DNA of 64,000 nucleotides from JACPYF01 sp947085845 (GCA_947085845.1 CAMTXO010000002.1:310001-374000); one strand, 5' to 3'. Numbered from the stretch's first letter, positions 8,589 to 16,245 are shown. Numbers and translations are program-made. The notes: generated by a model not told the origin, from the letters alone.

Positions 8589-9698
8589 ATGACTAAACCA
8601 AAGGTGGCGATAGTACACGACTGGCTGACTAGTATGGGCGGCGCTGAGCCTGTTGTGCTGGAGCTGTCGAAACTCTTTCCAGACGCACCTATTTATACTA
8701 GTGTGTATGACAAAAAAAAGGCGGGCGCCTTTTCTGACAAAGATATTCGAACGACGTATCTGCAGAAAATGTTACCAAGTTTTGTTCGCTACAAACATGT
8801 CTTGTGGCCGGTACTTCGTGCATATGCATTTCCTAAATTAGATATGAGTAGCTACGACGTCATCATTTCGAGTTCTAGCGCCGAAGCAAAAGCTGTTCAT
8901 AAAAATCCTGAAGCTATGCATATTTGCTACTGCCATACACCTACTCGTTATTATTGGAGTCACTACAATGAATTCAAACGTGAATTTAATTTTGGCATAT
9001 TGACACTAGCTATTCGTCCATTTATTCCAGTGTTTGTTCGTTGGATGCGTAAAAAAGATCTCCAGTCAATAAAAGAAGTCGATTACTTTATCGCAAACTC
9101 ACAAGTAACTAAAAATAGAATTAAACGGTATTATAACCGTGATTCTGTAGTCGTTCATCCGCCGGTTGATACAAAAAAATTTATTGGTAAAAATAACACA
9201 GATCGCAATGGTTATATTTTATGGGGAAGACACGTACCCTACAAACGATTTGATTTAGCGATCGAAGCTTGTAATCGATTAGCGACACAACTAACTGTGG
9301 TTGGTAGTGGGCCCGATACCGAACGGTTGAAAAAATTAGCAGGACCAACAATTACTTTTGTTGGTAGAGTGAGTGACGAAGAACTTGTAAAGTTGGCTCA
9401 TAATCACAAGGCATTTTTGTTTCCAAACGAAGAAGATTTTGGCATTTCAGCAGTCGAGGCCATGGCCGCAGGTTTACCTGTTGTTGCATATAAAAAAGGC
9501 GGAGCATTAGATATTGTTGATGATGGTGTGACGGGTATTTTGTTTGAAAAGCAAACAGTTGATAGCTTGATTGCCGCCATTGAAGCGTCCGAAACTACTC
9601 AATTTAGCTATAATACCCTCGTTCAACGATCTAAACGATTTGATAAAAGTTTATTTGAAACAAAAATGAAAAAGCTTATTTCTGACTACGTGAAATAA
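8589..9698 (+). CDS. GT4-family glycosyltransferase
   Basis: A 369-residue GT-B glycosyltransferase of family 4. The N-terminal acceptor domain starts 'VAIVHDWLTSMGGAE', a common start of mannosyl/rhamnosyl transferases. The C-terminal domain has 'GSGPDTERLKKLAGPTI', 'FVGRVSDEELVKL' and the EX7E nucleotide-sugar motif inside 'EEDFGISAVEAMAAGLPVVA', followed by the glycine-rich turn 'GGALDIV'. It would add a sugar to a lipid-linked glycan at the cytoplasmic membrane face. Leaderless start predicted: TAAAAT at 8577-8582, six bases before ATG. Its end overlaps the convergent flippase-like gene by 23 bp. Confidence 0.88.
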   Translation: MTKPKVAIVHDWLTSMGGAEPVVLELSKLFPDAPIYTSVYDKKKAGAFSDKDIRTTYLQKMLPSFVRYKHVLWPVLRAYAFPKLDMSSYDVIISSSSAEAKAVHKNPEAMHICYCHTPTRYYWSHYNEFKREFNFGILTLAIRPFIPVFVRWMRKKDLQSIKEVDYFIANSQVTKNRIKRYYNRDSVVVHPPVDTKKFIGKNNTDRNGYILWGRHVPYKRFDLAIEACNRLATQLTVVGSGPDTERLKKLAGPTITFVGRVSDEELVKLAHNHKAFLFPNEEDFGISAVEAMAAGLPVVAYKKGGALDIVDDGVTGILFEKQTVDSLIAAIEASETTQFSYNTLVQRSKRFDKSLFETKMKKLISDYVK

Positions 9699-10518
9699 AC
9701 CAAATAGACCACACACCCGCGAGTATATCTATAGTGAAAGTTGTTAGTCTCCATATAAGTATTGTTGTGCTGGCATATAGGAAAAAGCTAAATACAAGTT
9801 CTCTTATACCAATACCACCAGGTGCAAACACTGCTAAAATACCAAAACCAGTCGCTAAGCTATTCGCTGCTATACCAACAAAAATATCTGGTTTTGCTTC
9901 GAGAGCAAATCCGATCATAGAAAATCCAAGCCCCATTACTACCCAGCCCGCAGTAACGACAGCCACAGTTTTTAACCAACGCCTAAGGTTGAGTTTTATG
10001 CGTGTTTTTGGAATATGTACAAAATGGTAGCGCCATATAACATAACAAAGAGCTCCGATTGCTGCGGTTATAGCTAAACCAGCTAGAATATTTGTCAGAA
10101 ATACCACCAGAAGCATACCTAACCCCAATGCGCTGCCTATTAGGTTCGCATTTTCTATTAACTGAGCTTCACTACTTTTTTTAATATCCATACCGAGTTT
10201 TTTTGCATATACTGCTCGAAACGAAAAGGTAAAAAAGCTAGTTGGTAAATACTTGTAAGGTTGCGATGCGAAATAGGCAAGCCACTGTTTTTTATTTACT
10301 TTTGGTTGTATTAGCTCACACGCTAGTTGCCAGTGTTTTGCCATAAACATGTATCCTGTTAAAAAGAATACTCCAGACAACACAACATACAACCAATTCT
10401 GTGCGACAAGTGACCAGTCTACATGACTGAAGAATTCCTCCGCCTTCAGCACTATAAAGCAAACTAGGGCGATAGTTAGAATGACCTGTATTATTTGAAA
10501 AAGTAGTTTTTTATTCAT
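9676..10518 (-). CDS. UPF0104 / LPG-synthase-TM flippase-like protein
   Basis: A 280-residue polytopic protein with about eight membrane helices, matching the lysylphosphatidylglycerol-synthase transmembrane region family (AglD/MprF flippase-like). The motif 'FAPGGIGIRELVFSFFL' near residue 230 is diagnostic of the family. Such proteins are thought to move lipid-linked substrates across the membrane. I use ATG 10518, whose ATGA overlaps the TGA of the upstream methyltransferase gene; the longer frame would run far into that gene. The coupling suggests the two proteins act in the same glycan pathway. Confidence 0.8.
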   Translation of the reverse strand: MNKKLLFQIIQVILTIALVCFIVLKAEEFFSHVDWSLVAQNWLYVVLSGVFFLTGYMFMAKHWQLACELIQPKVNKKQWLAYFASQPYKYLPTSFFTFSFRAVYAKKLGMDIKKSSEAQLIENANLIGSALGLGMLLVVFLTNILAGLAITAAIGALCYVIWRYHFVHIPKTRIKLNLRRWLKTVAVVTAGWVVMGLGFSMIGFALEAKPDIFVGIAANSLATGFGILAVFAPGGIGIRELVFSFFLYASTTILIWRLTTFTIDILAGVWSIWFISRSQK

Positions 10519-11174
10519 GATTTTTCTGGTTTGCGTGCCAAAACGAGAGTCCACGGTAACGGTGAGCGAACTTCTATTACATCGTGAAAATTCTCACTCA
10601 CATGTTGTATGAGGCTGCGTTTAGACCAGTGGTTTAAGTGTCCGGTTGTATTACCAAAGTCTTTTATATACTTTAGCCTTGCCATGTTTAAAGTCCGCCA
10701 CAACGGCTCACGAGGCACACCTAGTATTAAATAACCACCAGGTTTTACTACACGCGATATTTCTTTTAGCGCTGTCTCGGGGTAATCCAAATGCTCTAAA
10801 ACTTCTAACAAGAAGACGAGATCCAGTGATTTGTCATCTCGTTTCAATTCATACACGCTCTCGGCGGTAATTCGCATGCCAGGATTGAGCTTGCGAGCAT
10901 CGGGCAATAGCTGTTCGACGTATTCAGAAGCCTCAAGCTCGACGTTACTAGGTAGCATTTTATGTAGTCGTTTGGTAGAAAACCCAGCGCCACAGCCAAT
11001 TTCTAGTGCTTTGCCTTTTTTTAAATCTGCTTCGTTTATCAGAGATTCAACTGCTGCAAAATACCCATCTAACAGCTTTGAACCAATAAGTCCTGAGCCC
11101 TCTTCTGTGTATTTATGATGAAAATCTTCTTGTTCTGGTGTTGCTTTTAGTTTGGTGTGGTCTATTTTACTCAT
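10515..11174 (-). CDS. Class I SAM-dependent methyltransferase
   Basis: A 219-residue methyltransferase. SAM-binding motif I is 'ALEIGCGAGFST' (~residue 56), the acidic residue after beta 2 is in 'ELEASEY', and the later motifs are 'LDLVFLLEVLEHLDYPE' and 'VVKPGGYLILGVP'. It has the Methyltransf_11 architecture. The acceptor is unknown; glycan-chain or lipid methylation is an inference from the neighbours. It is translationally coupled to the flippase-like gene. Minus-strand TATACT at 11186-11181 lies six bases before the ATG, predicting a leaderless transcript. Confidence 0.85.
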   Translation of the reverse strand: MSKIDHTKLKATPEQEDFHHKYTEEGSGLIGSKLLDGYFAAVESLINEADLKKGKALEIGCGAGFSTKRLHKMLPSNVELEASEYVEQLLPDARKLNPGMRITAESVYELKRDDKSLDLVFLLEVLEHLDYPETALKEISRVVKPGGYLILGVPREPLWRTLNMARLKYIKDFGNTTGHLNHWSKRSLIQHVSENFHDVIEVRSPLPWTLVLARKPEKS

Positions 11175-11180
11175 TACTCT

Positions 11181-11190
11181 AGTATAATAT
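11181..11190. promoter_or_regulatory. Bidirectional overlapping -10 boxes
   Basis: Within the 23 bp separating ATG 11174 (minus) and GTG 11198 (plus), the minus strand has TATACT (11186-11181, gap 6) and the plus strand has TATAAT (11183-11188) or TAATAT (11185-11190, gap 7). The boxes physically overlap, so both leaderless transcripts appear to be launched from one melted region. Confidence 0.55.
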
Positions 11191-11197
11191 AAACATC

Positions 11198-12139
11198 GTG
11201 AAATTAGTCATCCAGATACCATGCCTCAACGAAGAGCAAACTTTACCATCAGTTTTAAAGGATATTCCAAAAGATATTGATGGAATTGATGAGATTGAGA
11301 TTGTCATTATTGACGATGGGTCGACAGACAAAACTATCCAGGTCGCCAGAGACCATGGGGTGAAGCAATTTGTTCTACATCGAACAAACATGGGCCTTGC
11401 TCGGTCGTTTCGTGATGGCATGGACAAAGCTCTCGAGCTTGGTGCTGATATCTTAGTCAATACTGATGGTGACAACCAATATCCTAGCGAAAAAATCGCC
11501 GACCTCGTACGCCCAATTATTGAAGGTAAGGCTGAAATTGTCGTTGCAGACCGACAAACCAGCAAGATAGCTCATTTTTCCCCGCTCAAAAAACTGCTGC
11601 AAAAGTTTGGTAGCTGGGTAGTCAATAAAGCCGCAGGAACCGAGCTACCAGATGCCGCCAGTGGCTTTCGGGCATACTCCCGTGAATCGTTATACCGCCT
11701 CACTATTGTGACAAAGTTTAGTTATTGTATGGAAACCATCATCCAGGCTGGCAATAAACGCTTGGCAATATCGTCTATACCGATAGTGACTAACAAAAAA
11801 ACCCGTGAATCGCGATTGTTTGACAGTATGTGGCAGCATGTATTTGAAAGCGGTAGTGCAATTGTTCGTGCGTATTTGATGTACAAACCATATACCGTTT
11901 TTGTTACGAGTGGTTTTGTTTTATTGGTACTTGGACTCATTCCTTTTGTGCGCTATATTTATTTTCTGTCTATCAACAGCCACGGGCAACATTTACAATC
12001 GCTGATTGTTGGCATGGTGTTGTTATCAGCTTCGTTTATAGCTTTTGCATTAGCTGTTATTGCCGATATTATACGAACAAATCGTATTTTGATCGAGGAA
12101 TCAATAGAGCAGCAAAAACGCGCACGATTTGAGAAATAG
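11198..12139 (+). CDS. GT2-family glycosyltransferase, DPM-like, two C-terminal helices
   Basis: A 313-residue GT-A enzyme of the dolichol-phosphate-mannose-synthase-like family: 'IPCLNEEQTLPSVL' at the N-terminus, 'IIDDGSTDKT' (~residue 47) for nucleotide binding, the DXD-type 'NTDGDNQYP' (~94) and 'DAASGFRAYSRE' (~155). Two membrane helices follow (~225-250 and ~262-285). It would make a polyprenyl-phosphate-linked sugar or glycosylate a lipid. GTG is used as start because the gene opens within the compact bidirectional promoter and the second codon enters the conserved fold at once. Confidence 0.85.
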   Translation: MKLVIQIPCLNEEQTLPSVLKDIPKDIDGIDEIEIVIIDDGSTDKTIQVARDHGVKQFVLHRTNMGLARSFRDGMDKALELGADILVNTDGDNQYPSEKIADLVRPIIEGKAEIVVADRQTSKIAHFSPLKKLLQKFGSWVVNKAAGTELPDAASGFRAYSRESLYRLTIVTKFSYCMETIIQAGNKRLAISSIPIVTNKKTRESRLFDSMWQHVFESGSAIVRAYLMYKPYTVFVTSGFVLLVLGLIPFVRYIYFLSINSHGQHLQSLIVGMVLLSASFIAFALAVIADIIRTNRILIEESIEQQKRARFEK

Positions 12140-12148
12140 TATAATTTC

Positions 12149-12303
12149 TGGTGCCCCGGGTAGGATATCGGCTTTTAGCCTCCTCCTCTCAATCTTTCTC
12201 GGAACAAGTTCCTGTGATAGATTTCGCTACGCCGAACCTACGACTATGATATTTTCCTTGCGGAAAATCTCTGTCGTAGAACCATAACCCTACTCGGTCA
12301 ATT
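12149..12303 (-). ncRNA. Structured tRNA-tail element, copy 1 (after tRNA-Arg)
   Basis: Read on the minus strand just after the tRNA-Arg terminator. It carries an outer 9-bp stem (12297-12289 with 12164-12156), a hairpin CTACGAC/GTCGTAG (12279-12273 with 12244-12238) capped by ATTTTCC/GGAAAAT arms, then a 69-nt core (12230-12162) with stem AATCT/AGATT enclosing hairpin GGAA-CTTG-TTCC, and hairpin GGCT-AAA-AGCC. It ends with an 18-nt copy of the tRNA-Arg 3' end. The core is 55/69 identical to the copy after tRNA-Pro, and the changes in the GGAAC/GTTCC arms are all compensatory. Expression is not shown; it may instead be a DNA-level mobile or attachment element. It matches no RNA family I can recognise. 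Confidence 0.6.
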
Positions 12304-12325
12304 AAAAAAACGACCAGATGGTCGT
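12304..12325 (-). terminator. Terminator of tRNA-Arg
   Basis: On the minus strand ACGACC-ATCT-GGTCGT (12325-12310) is followed by seven T residues. The flanks AATTAAAAA/TTTTTAATT make it usable on both strands. A near-identical hairpin follows tRNA-Pro at 19340. Confidence 0.85.
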
Positions 12326-12334
12326 ATTTTTAAT

Positions 12335-12411
12335 TGGTGCCCCGGGTAGGATTCGAACCTACGACCTTGAGCTTAGAAGTCTCCTGCTCTATCCAACTGA
12401 GCTACCAGGGC
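12335..12411 (-). tRNA. tRNA-Arg (anticodon TCT)
   Basis: Full cloverleaf on the minus strand: acceptor GCCCTGG paired with CCGGGGC, D-arm with GCTC/GAGC, anticodon loop CTTCTAA (TCT), T-arm GTAGG-TTCGAAT-CCTAC, discriminator A and encoded CCA. The anticodon stem (GGAGA versus GCTCA) has mismatches at both ends, which is unusual and may mean a weak or partly degraded gene. It reads AGA codons. Confidence 0.88.
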
Positions 12412-12430
12412 GTGAGTAGTATTATAGAGG

Positions 12431-12790
12431 TTATTTGGCAGCTTTGCCAATTTTACCAAGATGCGTGTGATGGAAACCTTCGAAATGCTTTAGTCCGTAG
12501 CCAAGAGTTCTGTCGATTGATATATGGAAGAACCACAGCAAGGCAATGAAAAGTAAAACCTTAACGTCGAATAAAACATAGCCCAGTATCAAGACAATTG
12601 GCCCTACAACGCTATGCACAGTGTTGTATGTTACAGCTCCAACCTGCTTGTTAATTGCATAGCCGATCATGCTTACATCAAAAGCGAGGAATAGAATGAT
12701 TAACCAATACCATGCAAAACCAAGATTTATATATATTGCTACGGTGACTATAGCTAGTAGTAGATACTCAAGTTTCAAAACGTTTTTCAT
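12431..12790 (-). CDS. DUF4260-family membrane protein
   Basis: A 119-residue protein with about four membrane helices and the DUF4260 signature near its end: 'HISIDRTLGYGLKHFEGFHHTHLG'. The family's function is unknown. It lies between tRNA-Gly (23 bp upstream) and tRNA-Arg (19 bp downstream) on the same strand, so all three may share a transcript that RNase processing frees. A Shine-Dalgarno-like AAGGGG sits four bases before the ATG. Confidence 0.8.
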   Translation of the reverse strand: MKNVLKLEYLLLAIVTVAIYINLGFAWYWLIILFLAFDVSMIGYAINKQVGAVTYNTVHSVVGPIVLILGYVLFDVKVLLFIALLWFFHISIDRTLGYGLKHFEGFHHTHLGKIGKAAK

Positions 12791-12813
12791 TTTACCCCTT
12801 TATAATTTCTTTG

Positions 12814-12888
12814 TGGTGCGGGCGGAGAGAATCGAACTCTCATCGCTTGCTTGGAAGGCAGGCATATTAGCCATTATACGACGCCCGC
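12814..12888 (-). tRNA. tRNA-Gly (anticodon TCC)
   Basis: Minus-strand cloverleaf with acceptor GCGGGCG paired with CGCCCGC, anticodon loop CTTCCAA (TCC), T-arm GAGAG-TTCGATT-CTCTC, discriminator A and encoded CCA. It would read GGA/GGG codons. It lies 30 bp downstream of the small zinc-ribbon gene. Confidence 0.93.
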
Positions 12889-12918
12889 ATCTCAAATATT
12901 ATACCACGTTGCAAGGAG

Positions 12919-13230
12919 TTAATTTATCGTTATGATATTTTTGCTTATTACTTTTTTTACTATTGCATCAACAAATAGTCTGTACGCTGGTCGATTTTCT
13001 TTTTTATACATAATCTCCATACCAAGGTCACGATTACATGAAGGACATTTTAAAAATTTATTTGTTGGCTTTATATCTATTATGCGATCAATGTATAAAC
13101 GTCTTAGTGGCCCTGGCCCGTCTTTTTGATAAAAACATATGTGATTACCGCAGTGTTCACATGAGATATCTAGCAAGCGCGAGTAGTCGCCGCGGCTCTT
13201 TCTATATTTGTCCTTTTTTATAGAATACAT
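12919..13230 (-). CDS. Small zinc-ribbon-like protein
   Basis: A 103-residue basic protein with two cysteine pairs, 'CEHCGNH' (~residue 24) and 'KCPSCNRDLG' (~61), consistent with a single zinc ribbon. Family and role are not recognised; a nucleic-acid or ribosome-associated function would be typical for such a fold but is not shown. The start is supported by minus-strand TATACT at 13242-13237, six bases before ATG. Confidence 0.6.
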   Translation of the reverse strand: MYSIKKDKYRKSRGDYSRLLDISCEHCGNHICFYQKDGPGPLRRLYIDRIIDIKPTNKFLKCPSCNRDLGMEIMYKKENRPAYRLFVDAIVKKVISKNIITIN

Positions 13231-13265
13231 ACATGAAGTATACAGGGAGGTGAGAATATAATAAA

Positions 13266-15704
13266 TTATTCTTTCGGTGGCACTAAAGTGCTTGTTGGCG
13301 CTTTTCGTTCATTGCCAGCTGCTTCGATATCTCCCTTTGTAATCCGGATGGTACTGCCCGGCTGTATGTCACCTCCGAGCATCGTCTTTGCCACCAAGTT
13401 TTCAACACTTCGCTGCACAACACGTCGCATAGGCCTAGCACCGAGTCGTGGGTCATAGCCCTGCTCGACAAGTAGTTTCTTTGCATCGTCATCTACTACG
13501 ACTGTGATTTTTTGCAAAGCCATATTCTTGTTCACACCAGCCAATATCAAATCAATCACCTGCAGCAACTCCTCTTTTGTGAGTGGACGGAAGAGTACGA
13601 TTTCGTCAAAACGGTTGAGGAACTCTGGTTTAAATTGGCCAGACGAAATCAATTCGTTTGTAAATTGTTCTTCAAATTGTTCGAGTTGCTCACCTGCTTC
13701 TATGTGCTCGCGAATACGATCAGCACCAGCGTTTGAAGTGGCAACAATTATGGCGTCGCGAAAACTAACTTCGCGGTTTTTAATGTCTCGTAAAATTCCT
13801 TCGTCTAGAACTTGCAAAAGAGTCGTCAAAACATTTGTGTGAGCTTTTTCGATTTCGTCCAGTAGCACTATAGAAAATGGTTGCTTCATTATTTGTGCTG
13901 TTAGTGAATTCGGATCATCTGCTCCATCGGCAATTAGTCGAGAAACATCGTCGGCTTTTACATATTCGTTTAAATCTATACGAGCTATATTGTTTTCTCC
14001 GCCAAAATATACTTCGGCTAATGCTTTGGCTAGCTCGGTTTTACCAACACCCGTTGGACCTAGGAATAGGAATGTACCGATCGGCCTGTTTTCGTTTCGC
14101 ACCCCAGCTCTCGCCCGCCGCAATGCATCACTAACAACTGAAACAGCACGAGTTTGATTGATCATCCTCTCGTGTATTTTAGCTTCGAGATTCAGCAGCT
14201 TATCACGTTCGTCTTGTCCACTAGCAACACCAACTTTTATGTTGAGAGTTTTTTCGATCGTGTTTTGAACTGACTGTGCAGTTACTAGTCCATTGTCTGA
14301 ATAACCTGCAGCAGATTCCAGTAGTTTGAAAGCGCGACCTGGCATAGCGAGCTCATGTACATACCGTTCGCTCAATCTATAGGCTTCCTGGAGCGCCTGA
14401 TACGTATAGGTAACTTTGCGCCCGAACTCTGTCATTATTAGCTGATCTTGCATAACTTTTATTGTTTCATCATGGCTAGCTTCACCAACAACCACACGGT
14501 TGAGTGCATTTGCTAGGCTTGGTTTTCGCTGCGATATTTGCAAATACTTTTGCTCGTCCATCGTCAAAATAATCCTCAGCGCACCGCCTTCGAGAACTGG
14601 CACTAGAATGTTGCTTATGTCTACAGACGCGACACCTTCTTCGAAAAATAGATGGGCATCGTCTAGACATATGATGACATTTTTCGCTTTGTACGCTTCA
14701 ACCAACACCTCATTTATCAAACCTTCTATTTGACCGCGACCTGGCGCACTAGATATCAAAGCACTTGGATCTAGCATGATTACTTGGCGAAATTTTAGAC
14801 TGTCTGGGATACTGCTACCGCCGTCCAATAATTTTTGTGCAAAAGCATGAACTAAAGTTGTTTTACCGGCACCAGTAGGACCAATCAGTGCAATGTTTTG
14901 TCTCCCTTTGTCACTAAACGTTTGGATCATCTGATCCAGCGCGCTGTTATGGGAATCTATCTCAACTGACAGCAACCCACCTCTTTCTATTTGCTCGCTA
15001 ATGTTTGTACCGAATCGTTTGATCAAGTTTGTATAGCCAAAGGCAAGATCGCGACCAATTCCACCTGTTCTTTGCGGCTTGTTTTGTGCTCCGATCAGTT
15101 CTTGTAAATGATGAAACCACAGTACGCCATTCAATACATCGCTTTGTTCGAGCTTTAGGTGGTTTAGAACCTGTTGCATATTCTGATGAGTTTGCACCAA
15201 AGCCGCCACTAGAACCACGCTCGATATGTAGTCGAGCTTCTGTTGCTCTTTTATCGCAACTGCTGCTTGCCATACTTGCGGAGTCACCTGCACATCTGCC
15301 GAAGCAAGCTCACCTAGAAATGTTGCGCCTATACCGAAGCGAGCAGAGAAGAAATAACCACCGTTAACTTGTGAAACTGCTTTACCTATATCTTGTGGTG
15401 TTGGTTTTGCAGGTAGTAGCGCAAGTACTTTGCCTTCTAGCTGAGCATCGATGCTAAATACTTTTTCTGGTGGTAGATCTTTCAAATACAACCGCCACCA
15501 CAAATACACAACTGCAGGTAGTGATGCTAGTGACACCACAAACCAACCAAAGCTAGAGTTTAGAAGAACCAGCAGAAATACACCGAGTAGTAGCAATAGT
15601 ACAATTGCTATAACCAGACCGAACCGAATTGATGAGCTGAACATTTTTGATGTTCGAGCATCGCGAGCTCGTGGTGAATCAAAATTAAATGTTATATCTG
15701 CCAT
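13266..15704 (-). CDS. Membrane-anchored ClpA/ClpC-like AAA+ ATPase
   Basis: An 812-residue Hsp100-type ATPase. Two closely spaced membrane helices near residues 25-70 replace the usual Clp N domain. Module D1 has Walker A 'GPTGAGKTTLVHAF' and a Walker B reading 'VIICLDDAH', where Asp replaces the catalytic Glu. Module D2 has Walker A 'GPTGVGKTELAKAL', Walker B 'IVLLDEIEKAH', sensor 'VATSNAGA' and 'GYDPRLGARPMRRVVQR'. D2 therefore looks like the main motor. It would unfold proteins at the membrane. ATG 15704 is preceded by AGGA and overlaps the upstream gene by 13 bp; the longer frame lacks a credible start. Third gene of a three-gene operon. Confidence 0.85.
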   Translation of the reverse strand: MADITFNFDSPRARDARTSKMFSSSIRFGLVIAIVLLLLLGVFLLVLLNSSFGWFVVSLASLPAVVYLWWRLYLKDLPPEKVFSIDAQLEGKVLALLPAKPTPQDIGKAVSQVNGGYFFSARFGIGATFLGELASADVQVTPQVWQAAVAIKEQQKLDYISSVVLVAALVQTHQNMQQVLNHLKLEQSDVLNGVLWFHHLQELIGAQNKPQRTGGIGRDLAFGYTNLIKRFGTNISEQIERGGLLSVEIDSHNSALDQMIQTFSDKGRQNIALIGPTGAGKTTLVHAFAQKLLDGGSSIPDSLKFRQVIMLDPSALISSAPGRGQIEGLINEVLVEAYKAKNVIICLDDAHLFFEEGVASVDISNILVPVLEGGALRIILTMDEQKYLQISQRKPSLANALNRVVVGEASHDETIKVMQDQLIMTEFGRKVTYTYQALQEAYRLSERYVHELAMPGRAFKLLESAAGYSDNGLVTAQSVQNTIEKTLNIKVGVASGQDERDKLLNLEAKIHERMINQTRAVSVVSDALRRARAGVRNENRPIGTFLFLGPTGVGKTELAKALAEVYFGGENNIARIDLNEYVKADDVSRLIADGADDPNSLTAQIMKQPFSIVLLDEIEKAHTNVLTTLLQVLDEGILRDIKNREVSFRDAIIVATSNAGADRIREHIEAGEQLEQFEEQFTNELISSGQFKPEFLNRFDEIVLFRPLTKEELLQVIDLILAGVNKNMALQKITVVVDDDAKKLLVEQGYDPRLGARPMRRVVQRSVENLVAKTMLGGDIQPGSTIRITKGDIEAAGNERKAPTSTLVPPKE

Positions 15705-16081
15705 GGTACCCATCCTGAAACAGCTAGCACAAGACCAATAATCGGCACAAAAGGAAGCAGCGGCCAAAATGCTAATAAAATAATATCTATCACTACTTGT
15801 ATAAGTAGCCACACTGTGCCCGTCACGATTAATACTATTCGGACAATTGCACCGACAACGCGCGAAAACTGTTTATCGAACCATGCCTGGAGTTTTACTT
15901 GTAGATTACCGCCAGATCCTGAAGATGCAGATATTTGTTTAAACGGTGCAAATAGACTACGCAGTAGTAGATCGATAGAAAAAAAGTCTTCACTAATAAT
16001 CAGTTTCTCAACCAATATCTGCGACACCTTTTTCCAGCCAGCGCCATACCACCAAGTTAGTAAGCCAAGGAAACTAATCAT
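15692..16081 (-). CDS. Small membrane protein in the Clp operon
   Basis: A 129-residue unrecognised protein with a hydrophobic N-terminus, an amphipathic middle ('LLLRSLFAPFKQISASSGSG') and two strong C-terminal membrane helices (~80-125). It is coupled to the genes on both sides: ATGA overlap with the upstream gene and a 13-bp overlap with the Clp ATPase. This suggests it forms part of, or regulates, a membrane Clp complex; that role is an inference from position. Confidence 0.7.
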   Translation of the reverse strand: MISFLGLLTWWYGAGWKKVSQILVEKLIISEDFFSIDLLLRSLFAPFKQISASSGSGGNLQVKLQAWFDKQFSRVVGAIVRIVLIVTGTVWLLIQVVIDIILLAFWPLLPFVPIIGLVLAVSGWVPWQI

Positions 16082-16245
16082 AACTTCTCTTTTCCTACGA
16101 AATTACTCATGGTTTGAGCTAAAATTTGTTGAAGCTGAGAAGGAATAGCCACGGCTATGTCGCCGAAGTTTAAACTAATTTTAGCCAAAGCTGAGTGATT
16201 TTTAGTTTGGAAGATGAAATTATGACTAGTTTCCCGAATAAACAT
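16078..16245 (-). CDS. Short protein heading the Clp operon
   Basis: With ATG 16245 the product has 55 residues and no membrane segment; it contains 'LAKISLNFGDIAVAIPSQLQ'. Not recognised. I prefer ATG 16245 over the upstream in-frame ATG at 16317 because a minus-strand TACAAT at 16258-16253 sits seven bases before it, the leaderless spacing seen elsewhere in this window. Its TGA overlaps the ATG of the next gene (ATGA), so it leads the operon. Confidence 0.55.
   Translation of the reverse strand: MFIRETSHNFIFQTKNHSALAKISLNFGDIAVAIPSQLQQILAQTMSNFVGKEKL

Larger units (their letters stand above)
12149..12352. repeat. 18-bp direct repeat of the tRNA-Arg 3' end
   Basis: The 18 bases reading TGGTGCCCCGGGTAGGAT on the plus strand occur at 12149-12166 and at 12335-12352. 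The second copy is the authentic 3' end of tRNA-Arg including CCA; the first is an isolated copy 186 bp away. Such duplicated tRNA tails are classic footprints of site-specific integration into a tRNA gene. Confidence 0.75.

Noticed and set aside
12149..12300. Second, degenerate tRNA-Arg gene (tRNA pseudogene)
   Set aside because: Only the T-arm and tail resemble tRNA; the rest matches the element after tRNA-Pro instead, with conserved structure.
12149..12300. 6S, SRP, tmRNA, RNase P or group I intron RNA
   Set aside because: None of their diagnostic sequences (SRP GGAAGGAAGCAG-type loop, tmRNA tag, RNase P GAGGAAAGUC, group I P7) could be found, and the size and fold differ.
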